Assembly (NCBI RefSeq): GCF_006547145.1
Contig: NZ_CP041244.1
Location: 7,192,001-7,256,000, forward strand
From: Actinomadura sp. WMMA1423
GTDB taxonomy: Bacteria > Actinomycetota > Actinomycetes > Streptosporangiales > Streptosporangiaceae
DNA: 64,000 bases
Direction: 5' to 3'
Part shown: positions 51,190 to 60,500 of the stretch, one piece after another
Position numbering within the stretch: the stretch's first letter is position 1
Layout: the number at the start of each line of letters is the position of its first letter
The notes under the pieces: generated by a model
Told to the model about the DNA's origin: nothing
The model's database searches: none
The model's input: only the letters and a program-made list of their open reading frames with translations
Position numbers and translations under genes: made by a program

Positions 51190-52245
51190 TCAGGTGATCA
51201 GTTCCGGCAGGAGGGTGTCGCGGAGGCTCGCGAGGGCCGCGCTCTCCGACGCGGCGGCCTCCGCCCGTGCGGCCAGCGCGCCGGTGAGGCGGCCGAACGC
51301 GCGGGCGGGGCCGTCGCCGGGCCAGGGGACCGTGAAGGCGGCGATGTCCTGCCACCGGGCGCGCGGCATCCTCGTGCCGTCGCCGACGGCGCAGGCGTGT
51401 GCCACGACCTCGTCGCTGGCCAGGGCGGCGAGGAGCCAGCCCCGGCAGGCGTCGTCCTTGGGGCGGACCACGAGGATGTCGGTCGAGGCGACGCCGTCCA
51501 CGAAGGCGAGCCCCACCTTGTGGAAGACGGGGCGGAGCTTGCCGAACAGGACGTCCCCGGCCTCGAAGCGCCGTTTCGCGCTGGTCACGCCGGAAGCGTC
51601 GGACCAGGTCGAGAGCCACATGTGCCGTTTCGGCATGTGCTCCAGCGCGATGTAGTTCTCGTCCCGCCCGATCCGGTGCGGCGGCGCGTGGCGGCGCACC
51701 AGCTCCCCGAGCTCGCCGATCGGCAGGACGGACGGGGCCGCGGCCGCCGACTCGTCGTATCGGGCGCGGACCAGCGCGTCCCCGCAGGCCGCGATGCGCC
51801 CGTTCACCTCGATCTTGTCGTCGAGGGCGCCGAGGACGGACGCCGCCGCGTCCTGCTCCGCCCGGCTCGGCCGCCGGACGGTGAGGCCGTTCAGGATCGC
51901 GTGGGTGAGCAGCGGCTGCCCCGAGCCGATCCGGTACCGGTTCAGGCCGAGCCGCCGGAGCAGGTAGTAGACGTAGCGGGGGTTCACCCCGTCCCTCGCC
52001 GTGGCGATGATCGCGTTGTCGGTGACCCAGCACCGGTCGGGGCTGTAATGGACGGCCCCGCAGTAGGTGCCCACGCGCCCGACGACGGCGGAGCCCGGCC
52101 CGGCGTTGAACTGCCCGGAGGTCCCGATGACCCCGTTGGCGCCGAACGTCCGGTACCGGGTGCCCGGGGCGGGGCGCGACCGGCCGTTGGCGAACGAGAC
52201 GAGTTCCCCCAGTGCCACCTCTTCCCCCGGTGCCACGTCAGCCAT
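51190..52245 (-). CDS. hsdS: Type I restriction-modification specificity subunit
   Basis: 351 residues. HsdS recognises the two halves of the DNA target. Two target-recognition units are seen, each a variable domain followed by a helical spacer: first LGELVSFANGRSRP to DKIEVNGRIAACGDALV, then PIGELGELVRRHAPP to GRLTGALAARAEAAASESAA. QDIAAFTVPWP and QPLLTHAILNGLTVRRPS are the conserved pre-helix elements. The start overlaps the hsdM stop by eight bases, so the two are coupled. No hsdR lies in the window. Confidence 0.88.
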   Translation of the reverse strand: MADVAPGEEVALGELVSFANGRSRPAPGTRYRTFGANGVIGTSGQFNAGPGSAVVGRVGTYCGAVHYSPDRCWVTDNAIIATARDGVNPRYVYYLLRRLGLNRYRIGSGQPLLTHAILNGLTVRRPSRAEQDAAASVLGALDDKIEVNGRIAACGDALVRARYDESAAAAPSVLPIGELGELVRRHAPPHRIGRDENYIALEHMPKRHMWLSTWSDASGVTSAKRRFEAGDVLFGKLRPVFHKVGLAFVDGVASTDILVVRPKDDACRGWLLAALASDEVVAHACAVGDGTRMPRARWQDIAAFTVPWPGDGPARAFGRLTGALAARAEAAASESAALASLRDTLLPELIT

Positions 52246-53641
52246 CGGCGCGGCGGTCGTCGAGGCGGCGGTCGTCGAGGCGGCGCAGCTCGTCCCGGAC
52301 GGCGCGGTCGAGGCGCGCCGACTCCTCGAGGTGCGTGAGGAGCTCCTTGGTGAGCCGCTCGACGCGGTCGGCCGCGGGCTCGTCGCCGCGGTCCGCCTCG
52401 GCGGCCCCGACGTAGCGTCCCGGCGTGAGGACGTGGCCGTGGGCCCTGATCTCGTCCAGCCCCGCCGCGTGGCAGAAGCCGGGGACGTCCGCGTGGTCGT
52501 GGCCGCGCCATGCCCGGTACGCGCCCGCGATCCGGGTGATGTCGGCGGCGGTGAGGACCCGCTCGGTGCGGTCGACGAGCGTCCCCATGTCCCGGGCGTC
52601 GACGAACAGCACCTCGCCGGGCGTGCTCTTGCGCCTGTCGAGGAACCAGAGGCAGGCCGGGATCTGGGTGCTGCGGAAGAGCCGGTCCGGCAGCGCGACG
52701 ACGCACGAGACCAGGTCGGCCTCCACCAGCGCCGCGCGGATCTCGCCCTCGCCCGACTGCCGGGACGACATCGACCCGTTCGCCATCACGACGCCCGCGC
52801 GGCCGGCGGGCCCGAGCTTGGCCACGATGTGCTGGATCCACGCGAAGTTGGCGTTGCCGGCCGGGGGGACGCCGTAGCGCCAGCGCGCGTCGCCGGTGTC
52901 GCGGTACCAGTCCGACATGTTGAACGGCGGATTGGCGAGCACGTGGTCGGCGGCCAGCCCGGGATGGGCGTCCTCGTAGAACGTGTCGGCGCACCGGACG
53001 TCGCCCGAGATCTCGTGGATCGCCAGGTTCATCCGGGCCAGCCGCCACGTCCGCTCGTTCGCCTCCTGCCCGTGGACGGCGATGTCGTCCAGCCGTCCCC
53101 GGTGGCTCAGGACGAACCTCTCCGCCTGGACGAACATGCCGCCGGAGCCGCAGCACGGGTCGTAGACCCGTCCCCGGAACGGTTCCAGGACCTCCACCAG
53201 CAGCCTGACCACGCCGGCCGGGGTGTAGAACTCGCCGCCGCGCTTGCCCTCGGCCCGCGCGAACCTCTCCAGGAAGTACTCGTAGACCTCGCCGAGCACG
53301 TCCCGCGCGGGCCGCCCCTCGAACCGCACCTGGCCGATCAGGCCGACCAGTTCGCCGAGGCGCCGCTGGTCGACCCGCGCGAAGATCTGCGGGAGCACGC
53401 CGTCCAATGACGGGTTGGCCCGCATGAGGGCGCTCATCGCGGCGTCGATCCGCTCGCCGATCCGCCCGGAGGCGGGGGAGAGGTCCGCCCAGCCCGCCCC
53501 GGCCGGTACCCGGAAGGCCCCGTCGCCGGACGAGTCGGACACGTACTTGAGGAAGACGAGCCCGAGGACGAAGTCCTTGTACTGCGCCGCGTCGACGGAT
53601 CCGCGCAGCTTGCCGGCGGCCTTCCACAGGACGTCGTCCAT
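52238..53641 (-). CDS. hsdM: Type I restriction-modification DNA methyltransferase subunit
   Basis: 467 residues from ATG 53641. N6-adenine methyltransferase subunit: an N-terminal helical domain (MDDVLWKAAGKLRGSVDAAQ, YKDFVLGLVFLKYVSD), motif I VYDPCCGSGGMFVQAE and motif IV LANPPFNMSDWY. EFYTPAGVVRLLVEVLEP precedes the SAM site, as in HsdM. The gene is divergent from an HpnB-like glycosyltransferase gene with 84 bp between. Without hsdR the pair may be a solitary epigenetic methylase, or its nuclease lies elsewhere. Confidence 0.93.
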   Translation of the reverse strand: MDDVLWKAAGKLRGSVDAAQYKDFVLGLVFLKYVSDSSGDGAFRVPAGAGWADLSPASGRIGERIDAAMSALMRANPSLDGVLPQIFARVDQRRLGELVGLIGQVRFEGRPARDVLGEVYEYFLERFARAEGKRGGEFYTPAGVVRLLVEVLEPFRGRVYDPCCGSGGMFVQAERFVLSHRGRLDDIAVHGQEANERTWRLARMNLAIHEISGDVRCADTFYEDAHPGLAADHVLANPPFNMSDWYRDTGDARWRYGVPPAGNANFAWIQHIVAKLGPAGRAGVVMANGSMSSRQSGEGEIRAALVEADLVSCVVALPDRLFRSTQIPACLWFLDRRKSTPGEVLFVDARDMGTLVDRTERVLTAADITRIAGAYRAWRGHDHADVPGFCHAAGLDEIRAHGHVLTPGRYVGAAEADRGDEPAADRVERLTKELLTHLEESARLDRAVRDELRRLDDRRLDDRRADG

Positions 53642-53725
53642 CCGCGTGACTCTAGCGCCCGGTCCGGCACGCCGCCGGGACGCGGCTGGTGGACGGCCGG
53701 GCGGCGCGGTGCGAGGCTGCGGAAC

Positions 53726-54943
53726 GTGATGGTCGTGGACGCCCTGGCGTTGGCGGCGCTGGGCGGATGGCTGTACCTGGCGCTCGCGCACGGCGGCTTC
53801 TGGCGGACGGGCCCGGGCCTGCCCGACGCGCGCGAGCCGGACGAGTGGCCCGAGGTCGTGGCCGTGGTGCCGGCGCGCGACGAGGCCGCCGTCCTTCCGG
53901 AGACCCTGCCGACGCTGCTCGGCCAGCGGTATCCGGGCGCGTTCCGCGTGGTGCTGGTCGACGACGGGAGCACCGACGGCACCGCGGAGACCGCCGCGTC
54001 CTTGGCGGGCGGCGATCCCGCCCTGGCGATCGTGCCCGCGACGGAGCGGCCGCCGGGCTGGGCGGGCAAGGTCTGGGCGATGTCCGAGGGCGTCCGGGCG
54101 GCGGGCCATCCCGACTTCATCCTGTTCACCGACGCCGACATCGCCTACGCCCCCGGCACCGTGGAGCGGCTCGTCCGGGCCGCCGTGGCCGGCCGCCGCG
54201 ACCTGCTGTCGCAGATGGCGACGCTCAGCACCCGGACGGGCTGGGAACGGGTGATCGTCCCCGCCTTCGTGTACTTCTTCGCCCAGCTCTACCCGTTCCG
54301 CCGCGTCGGCCGCGACGGGGCGCGCACGGCCGCCGCCGCGGGCGGCTGCATGCTCGTCCGCCGCGCCGTCCTGGAGCGGGCGGGCGGCCTCGCCCGGATC
54401 CGCGGAGCGCTGATCGACGACGTGGCGCTCGGACGGCTCCTCAAGCGCGCGGGCGGGCGCTGCCGCCTCGACCTCGGCCGCGACGTCGCCAGCCGCCGCC
54501 CCTACCCCCGGCTCGCCGACCTCTGGACGATGATCGCCCGCAGCGCCTACCACCAGCTGCGCTACTCGCCCGTCCTGCTCGCCGGGACCGTCGCCGGCCT
54601 GCTGCTCCTGTACGCGGTGCCGCCCGCCGCGACGGTCGCGGGCCTGGCCGCCGGACCGTCGGGCCCGGGCGCGCCCGCCCTCGGGGCGGGTGCCCTCGCC
54701 TGGGCGGTCATGGCTGCCACCTACGTGCCGATGCTGCGCTTCTACGGCCTGTCGCCCGCGCGCGCCCCGGCGCTGCCGCTCGTGGCCCTGCTGTACGCGG
54801 CGATGACGCTCGACTCCGCGCGCCGGCACCGCGCCGGACGGGGCGGCGCGTGGAAGGGCCGCACTTTGTCAGCCCCGGACGAGACTTTGTCAGCCCCGAA
54901 CAAATCCGGCGCCGCGGATGCTCCGCCGGCGACATTGGAGTAA
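53726..54943 (+). CDS. hpnB: HpnB-like family 2 glycosyltransferase
   Basis: 405 residues. Membrane glycosyltransferase resembling the hopanoid-linked HpnB: an N-terminal hydrophobic segment, EWPEVVAVVPARDEAAVLPE, VVLVDDGSTDGTAETAAS, FILFTDADIAYAPGTVERLV (DxD-like metal site), AGGCMLVRRAVLERAGGL, and IDDVALGRLLKRAGG, with C-terminal hydrophobic helices. GTG 53726 or ATG 53729 is the start. Hopanoid or carotenoid synthesis genes are not in this window, so the acceptor is uncertain. Confidence 0.85.
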   Translation: MMVVDALALAALGGWLYLALAHGGFWRTGPGLPDAREPDEWPEVVAVVPARDEAAVLPETLPTLLGQRYPGAFRVVLVDDGSTDGTAETAASLAGGDPALAIVPATERPPGWAGKVWAMSEGVRAAGHPDFILFTDADIAYAPGTVERLVRAAVAGRRDLLSQMATLSTRTGWERVIVPAFVYFFAQLYPFRRVGRDGARTAAAAGGCMLVRRAVLERAGGLARIRGALIDDVALGRLLKRAGGRCRLDLGRDVASRRPYPRLADLWTMIARSAYHQLRYSPVLLAGTVAGLLLLYAVPPAATVAGLAAGPSGPGAPALGAGALAWAVMAATYVPMLRFYGLSPARAPALPLVALLYAAMTLDSARRHRAGRGGAWKGRTLSAPDETLSAPNKSGAADAPPATLE

Positions 54944-55026
54944 GTGTCTAATTACGTTACTGTCAGGTAGCCGTCGCGCCGACGGCAGGGGCGAAGCTCC
55001 GCCGCCACGTTGGAGGGTTACCCGCC

Positions 55027-56280
55027 ATGTCCATCACCGCTCGCCGGGTCGTGCGCGCCGCCGTGGCGTCGTGCGTCGGCCTCGCCATGACGGCGGCCGC
55101 CCTGCAGGGCACCGCCGCCGCGGCGCCGCAGGCTCCCATGTCCCCGGCCGAGGACCCCTTCTACCAGCCGCCCTCCCCGCTCCCGGCGGGCGCGCCCGGC
55201 GACGTCATCCGGTCGCGGTCCGCGGTGTTCACCGTGGACCCGGTCAGCCGCTCGCCGTACGGGGGCGTCAAGTCCTGGCAGGTGCTCTACCGGTCGCAGA
55301 CCGCGGACGGGCAGCCGAACGCCGTGTCGGGCATGGTCCTCGTTCCCACCAAGGAGTGGACGGGCGAGGGCAAGCGGCCGCTCGTCTCCTACGGAGTCGG
55401 GACGCGAGGGCTAGGCGACGCCTGCGCCCCGTCCTACACCCTCACCCAGGGCCTGGACTACGAGGAGCTGTTCATCGCCGACGCGCTCAGCCGCGGCTGG
55501 GCCGTCGCCGTCACCGACATGGAGGGCCTCGGCACGCCCGGCCAGCACACCTACGAGGTGGGGAACTCCCAGGGCCGGGCCCTGCTGGACGTCACCCGCG
55601 CCGCGCAGCGCCTCCCGGACGCGGGCCTCGGCGGCTCGCCGGTCGGCCTCTGGGGCTACTCGCAGGGCGGCACCACAGCGGGCTGGGCGGCGGAGCTGGC
55701 GAAGACCTACGCCCCCGAGCTGGCGGTCAAGGGCGTGTTCGCGGGCGGCGTCCCCGCGGACCTCCAGGCCGTCGCCAAGGGCCTGGACGGCTCCCCGTTC
55801 ATCGCGCTGATGTTCATGGCCGCCGTCGGCTACGACGCCGCCTACCCCGAGCTCGACCTGGAGAAGTACCTCAACGACGAGGGCCGCGCGCTGTTCGCCA
55901 AGGCCAAGGACATGTGCCTGGTCAGCTTCGACGGGCCCCTCACGGTCGTCCAGACGGCGTTCAAGCACATCAGCGACTTCACGACCAGCGACCCGCTGGC
56001 CACCCCCGAGTGGCAGCGGCGCCTGGACGCCAACAGGCTCGGCTCCACCGCCCCGAGCGCGCCGGTGCTCCAGACGCAGGCCGTCTACGACGAGATCATC
56101 CCGGCCGGGCAGGCCGACACCCTCCACAAGGCGTGGTGCGCCAAGGGCGCCAACGTCACCTGGAAGACCTACACCTACGCCGAGCACGCCACCGGCATGC
56201 TCTGGAGCGAGCCGGACGCGATGGCGTTCCTGTCCGACCGCTTCGCCGGCAAGCCGGTCACCGGCAACTGCGCCGCCTGA
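55027..56280 (+). CDS. Secreted lipase (LIP family, alpha/beta hydrolase)
   Basis: 417 residues. A signal peptide (RRVVRAAVASCVGLAMTAAA, cleavage after an AAAA stretch) precedes an alpha/beta hydrolase of the secretory-lipase family. GLWGYSQGGTTAGWAAEL carries the nucleophile elbow G-Y-S-Q-G; the acid is probably Asp in QAVYDEIIPAG and the base His in YTYAEHATGMLW. Four Cys could form disulfides outside. Likely cleaves triacylglycerols or related esters. Preceded by GGAGGG at good distance. Monocistronic. Confidence 0.93.
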   Translation: MSITARRVVRAAVASCVGLAMTAAALQGTAAAAPQAPMSPAEDPFYQPPSPLPAGAPGDVIRSRSAVFTVDPVSRSPYGGVKSWQVLYRSQTADGQPNAVSGMVLVPTKEWTGEGKRPLVSYGVGTRGLGDACAPSYTLTQGLDYEELFIADALSRGWAVAVTDMEGLGTPGQHTYEVGNSQGRALLDVTRAAQRLPDAGLGGSPVGLWGYSQGGTTAGWAAELAKTYAPELAVKGVFAGGVPADLQAVAKGLDGSPFIALMFMAAVGYDAAYPELDLEKYLNDEGRALFAKAKDMCLVSFDGPLTVVQTAFKHISDFTTSDPLATPEWQRRLDANRLGSTAPSAPVLQTQAVYDEIIPAGQADTLHKAWCAKGANVTWKTYTYAEHATGMLWSEPDAMAFLSDRFAGKPVTGNCAA

Positions 56281-56352
56281 TCCCGCATCCGTAGCCGTCC
56301 TGTAAGGGCCGTCCCATAGGGCCATCCGCTCCGCAGGGGGCAGGATGGCCCT

Positions 56353-56742
56353 ATGGATTTGGTGGAGTTCCTCCGCGCCCGGCTGGACAGGGACGAGCAG
56401 ATCGCCCGCGCCTGCTCCGAGTCCCCCTGGAAGGCGTCCCCCTCCGGGACGGTCAGCACCGACACGGTCGGTACGGGTACGGACGGTCCCGCCTACGTCG
56501 CGACGGCGGAGAACGACGCGTACGCCGAGCACATCGCCCGCCACGACCCGCCCCGCGCGCTCGCCGAGGTGGCCGCCAAGCGCCGGATCGTCGACGACTA
56601 CGAGAAGCAGGCCTGGATCCTCGGCCAGGGCCACCGCACCCCCGAGCTCGACGCGGCCCAGTCCGTCCGCGAGACCGTCCTGCGCCTCCTGGTGCTGACC
56701 TATGCCCACCACCCCGCCTACCAGGAGGAATGGCGGCCCTAG
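56353..56742 (+). CDS. DUF6221-family protein
   Basis: 129 residues. MDLVEFLRARLDRDEQIARA is the typical start; HIARHDPPRALAEVAAKRRI, VDDYE and LVLTYAHHPAYQEEWRP are the conserved blocks of this actinobacterial family. A role is not known. Cytosolic, often found near phage-like or variable genes, though here the context is core-like. A G-rich ribosome site precedes the ATG. Confidence 0.9.
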   Translation: MDLVEFLRARLDRDEQIARACSESPWKASPSGTVSTDTVGTGTDGPAYVATAENDAYAEHIARHDPPRALAEVAAKRRIVDDYEKQAWILGQGHRTPELDAAQSVRETVLRLLVLTYAHHPAYQEEWRP

Positions 56743-56752
56743 GCGGTTCCGG

Positions 56753-57385
56753 TCAGCCTGCGTCCGTGATCAGCGCCGGGCGGGCGGGGTCGTCCATCTT
56801 CAGGACGACGTCGGCGGTCCGCACCGGCTCGACCTCGGCGTCGTAGCGCGCGTAGGCGGGGAGCGTCCACGCCTCGTCCGCGGCCGTGCGGCGGGCCAGC
56901 GCACCGCGCGACAGCGTCAGGTGGACGGTCAGCTCGAACGGCAGCCCCCGGCCGAGCAGCAGCGAACCGTCCAGCAGCAGGACCCCGCCGGGCTGGAGGG
57001 ACACGTAGCCGGCCCTCGTCGCCCGGTCGAGCGCCGCGTCCCACAGGCTCGGCAGGACCCGCCCCGTGCCGGACGGCTCCAGCGGCCCCAGCACCTCCCG
57101 GACGAGCCCGCCCACGTCGAGCCACTCGTCGTAGAAGACGTCCGGGTCGTCGCGCCCGTGCTCGTAGCGCAGCGACGCCGGGCGGAGGAAGTCGCGCGCC
57201 GACACCCGGACGACGTCCCGCCCCAGGGCGCGCAGCGGGGAGACGAGCGCGTCGGCCAGGTCCGAAGGCGCCGCGGGCGGCGCTCCGTCGACCACCACCC
57301 GCGACCAGGAACCGGACCCCGAAGCGGCGATCCGGTCGGCCAGCTCCTCGACCGCCAGGGACGGCGAGATCGGTCGTGCGCGCAT
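56753..57385 (-). CDS. Uridine-kinase-like protein with altered P-loop
   Basis: 210 residues from ATG 57385 (GAGGTG ahead). Resembles actinobacterial uridine kinase homologues: SRVVVDGAPPAAPSDLADAL in the place of the Walker A loop, VVRVSARDFLRPASLRYEHG for the substrate part, VLLLDGSLLLGRGLPFELTV, and RYDAEVEPVRTADVVLKMDD at the end. The P-loop reads D-G-A-P-P-A-A-P-S and lacks the G-K-S/T of active kinases, so ATP binding is doubtful. Convergent with the DUF6221 gene. Confidence 0.75.
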   Translation of the reverse strand: MRARPISPSLAVEELADRIAASGSGSWSRVVVDGAPPAAPSDLADALVSPLRALGRDVVRVSARDFLRPASLRYEHGRDDPDVFYDEWLDVGGLVREVLGPLEPSGTGRVLPSLWDAALDRATRAGYVSLQPGGVLLLDGSLLLGRGLPFELTVHLTLSRGALARRTAADEAWTLPAYARYDAEVEPVRTADVVLKMDDPARPALITDAG

Positions 57386-57455
57386 CACCTCATCCTGCCC
57401 GCAACCCCGGGCGCGCCTGACACATCGGCCCCTCGGAATGTAACCTCGGTACCGG

Positions 57456-57529
57456 GCCGAGAGGCGCTGCAACGGGCGAGAGCCCGCCACGCTCGACCCG
57501 AGACACCTGATTCCGCAAGGGCGCCTCCC
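57456..57529 (+). promoter_or_regulatory. SAH riboswitch upstream of metH
   Basis: The leader reads CCGAGAGGCGCTGCAACGGG, CGAGAGCCCGCCACGCTCGA, and later AAGGGCGCCTC. GAGGCGC pairs with GCGCCTC to close P1, and ACGGGC pairs with GCCCG inside. GCGCTGCAAC and the following GCCACGCTCG match the conserved core of the S-adenosylhomocysteine aptamer (usually CCAGGCTCGG; here one base differs). The ribosome site GGGAGG comes right after. SAH would turn methionine synthase on, which suits recycling of homocysteine. Confidence 0.75.
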
Positions 57530-57555
57530 AGATCCCATGGGAGGTGCTCGAAAAC

Positions 57556-60500
57556 ATGACTCAGACTCCATTGCGCGAACTTCTTGAGCAGCGGATCGCG
57601 GTGCTGGACGGCGCGTGGGGCACGATGCTCCAGGGCGCGGGCCTGACCCCCGCCGACTACCGCGGCGACCTCATCGGCGACGACCACTCCAAGGACGTCA
57701 CCGGCGACCCCGACCTGCTGAACCTGACCCGGCCCGACGTGATCCTCGACGTCCACCGCCAGTACCTGCGGGCGGGCGCCGACATCACGACCACCAACAC
57801 GTTCACCGCGACCAGCGTCGGGCAGGCCGACTACGGCCTCGAAGGCCTGGTCCGGGAGATGAACGTGCAGGGCGCGCGGCTGGCACGGCAGGCCGCCGAC
57901 GAGTTCGGCGGGCGCTACGTCGCCGGCTCCATCGGCCCGCTGAACGTCACGCTCTCGCTGTCCCCGCGGGTCGACGACCCGGCCTACCGCGCCGTCACGT
58001 TCGACCAGGTCAAGGACGCCTACGCCGAGCAGATCGGCGCGCTCGCCGAGGGCGGCGTCGACCTGCTGCTGATCGAGACGATCTTCGACACGCTGAACGC
58101 GAAGGCCGCGATCGCCGCCGCCCGCGAGGTCGCCCCGCACCTGCCGCTGTGGATCTCGGTGACCATCGTCGACCTGTCCGGCCGGACGCTGTCCGGGCAG
58201 ACGGTGGAGGCGTTCTGGCGGTCGATCGAGCACGCCGAGCCGCTGGTCGTGGGCGTGAACTGCTCCCTCGGCGCCGACGAGATGCGCCCGCACGTGGAGG
58301 AGCTCGCCCGCCTCGCCGGCACCTACACCGCCAGCCACCCGAACGCGGGCCTGCCGAACGCCTTCGGCGGCTACGACGAGACCCCGGAGGAGACGGCCGG
58401 AAAGGTCGGCGAGTTCGCCGCGTCCGGCATGGTCAACGTCGTCGGCGGCTGCTGCGGGACGGGCCCGGGCCACATCGCCAAGATCGCCGAGGCGGTCCGG
58501 GGCGTGGCTCCCCGCGAGGTCCCCCGGGGCGGCGCGGCGAGCCGGTTCAGCGGCCTGGAGCCGTTCGAGATCGGCGCCGACACCGGCTTCGTCATGATCG
58601 GTGAGCGCACCAACGTCACCGGCTCCAAGAAGTTCCGCAACCTCATCGAGGCGGGCGACCACCAGGCCGCCGTGGACGTGGCGCTCGACCAGGTGCGCGG
58701 CGGCGCGAACCTGCTCGACGTCAACATGGACGCCGACCTGCTCGACAGCGAGCGGGAGATGACGACGTTCCTCAACCTCATCGCCACCGAGCCCGAGGTC
58801 GCCCGCATCCCGATCATGGTCGACAGCTCGCGGTGGAGCGTGCTGGAGGCGGGGCTGAAGACCGTCCAGGGCAAGGGCGTCGTCAACTCCATCAGCCTCA
58901 AGGAGGGCGAGGGCCCGTTCCTGGAGCAGGCCCGCCGCATCCGCGACTTCGGCGCCGGCGTCGTCGTCATGGCCTTCGACGAGCAGGGCCAGGCCGACAC
59001 CACCGAGCGCAAGGTGGAGATCTGCGCCCGCGCCTACGACCTGCTCACGCGGGAGGTCGGGTTCCCGGCCGAGGACATCATCTTCGACCCGAACGTCCTC
59101 GCCGTCGCCACCGGCATCGAGGAGCACAACGGCTACGCCAAGGCGTTCATCGACGCGCTGCCCCTCATCAAGGAGCGCTGCCCGGGCGCCCGCACCAGCG
59201 GCGGCATCTCCAACCTGTCGTTCTCGTTCCGGGGCAACGACGTCGTCCGCGAGGCGATGCACTCGGCGTTCCTGTTCCACGCCGTCCGGGCCGGCCTCGA
59301 CATGGGCATCGTCAACGCCGGGCAGCTCGCCGTCTACGAGGACATCCCCGCCGACCTGCTCGAGATGGTCGAGGACGTGCTGTTCGACCGCCGTCCCGAC
59401 GCCACCGACCGGCTCGTGTCGTTCGCCGAGAACGTCAAGGGCGAGCGCACCAGGCGCGAGGTCGACCTGTCCTGGCGGAACGCGCCGGTCGCCGACCGCC
59501 TCTCCCACGCCCTCGTGCACGGCATCATCGACTACATCGAGGACGACACCGAGGAGGCCCGGCGGCAGGCCGCCCGTCCCCTCGACGTCATCGAGGGCCC
59601 GCTGATGGACGGCATGAAGGTCGTCGGCGACCTGTTCGGGTCCGGCAAGATGTTCCTGCCCCAGGTCGTCAAGAGCGCCCGCGTGATGAAGCGGTCGGTC
59701 GCCTACCTGGAGCCCTTCATGGAGAAGGAGAAGCAGGAGGCGCTGGCCGCCGGGCGCGTCACGAGCGACCGCGGCCAGGGCAAGATCGTCCTCGCGACGG
59801 TCAAGGGGGACGTGCACGACATCGGCAAGAACATCGTCGGCGTCGTCCTCGGCTGCAACAACTACGACGTCGTCGACCTCGGCGTCATGGTCCCCGCGGC
59901 CAAGATCCTCGAGATCGCCGTGCGGGAGAACGCCGACGCCATCGGACTTTCCGGGCTCATCACCCCGTCCCTGGACGAGATGGTCTCCGTCGCCGCGGAG
60001 ATGGAGCGCCGCGGCATGCGGCTGCCGCTGCTGATCGGCGGCGCCACCACGTCCCGGCAGCACACCGCCGTGAAGATCGCCCCCGCCTACGACGCGACGA
60101 CCGTCCACGTCCTGGACGCCTCCCGCGTCGTCGGCGTCGTCTCCGACCTGCTCGACGACGGGCGCGCCGCGACGCTGGACGCCGCCAACCGCGAGGAGCA
60201 GGCCCGGCTCCGCGAGCAGCACGAGAACAAGCAGCGCCGCCCGCTGCTCACCATCGAGCGGGCCCGCGAGAACCGCGAGCGGGTCGACTTCGGCGACCTG
60301 CCGACGCCCGACTTCACCGGGGTGCGGATCGTCCGGCCCGAGATCGCCGCGATCCGCGAGATGATCGACTGGCAGTTCTTCTTCCTGGCCTGGGAGCTGA
60401 AGGGCAAGTACCCGGCGATCCTCGACCAGCCCGTCGCGCGCGAGCTGTTCGACGAGGGCAACGAGCTGCTCGACCAGATCATCGCCGACGGCGCGTTCGA

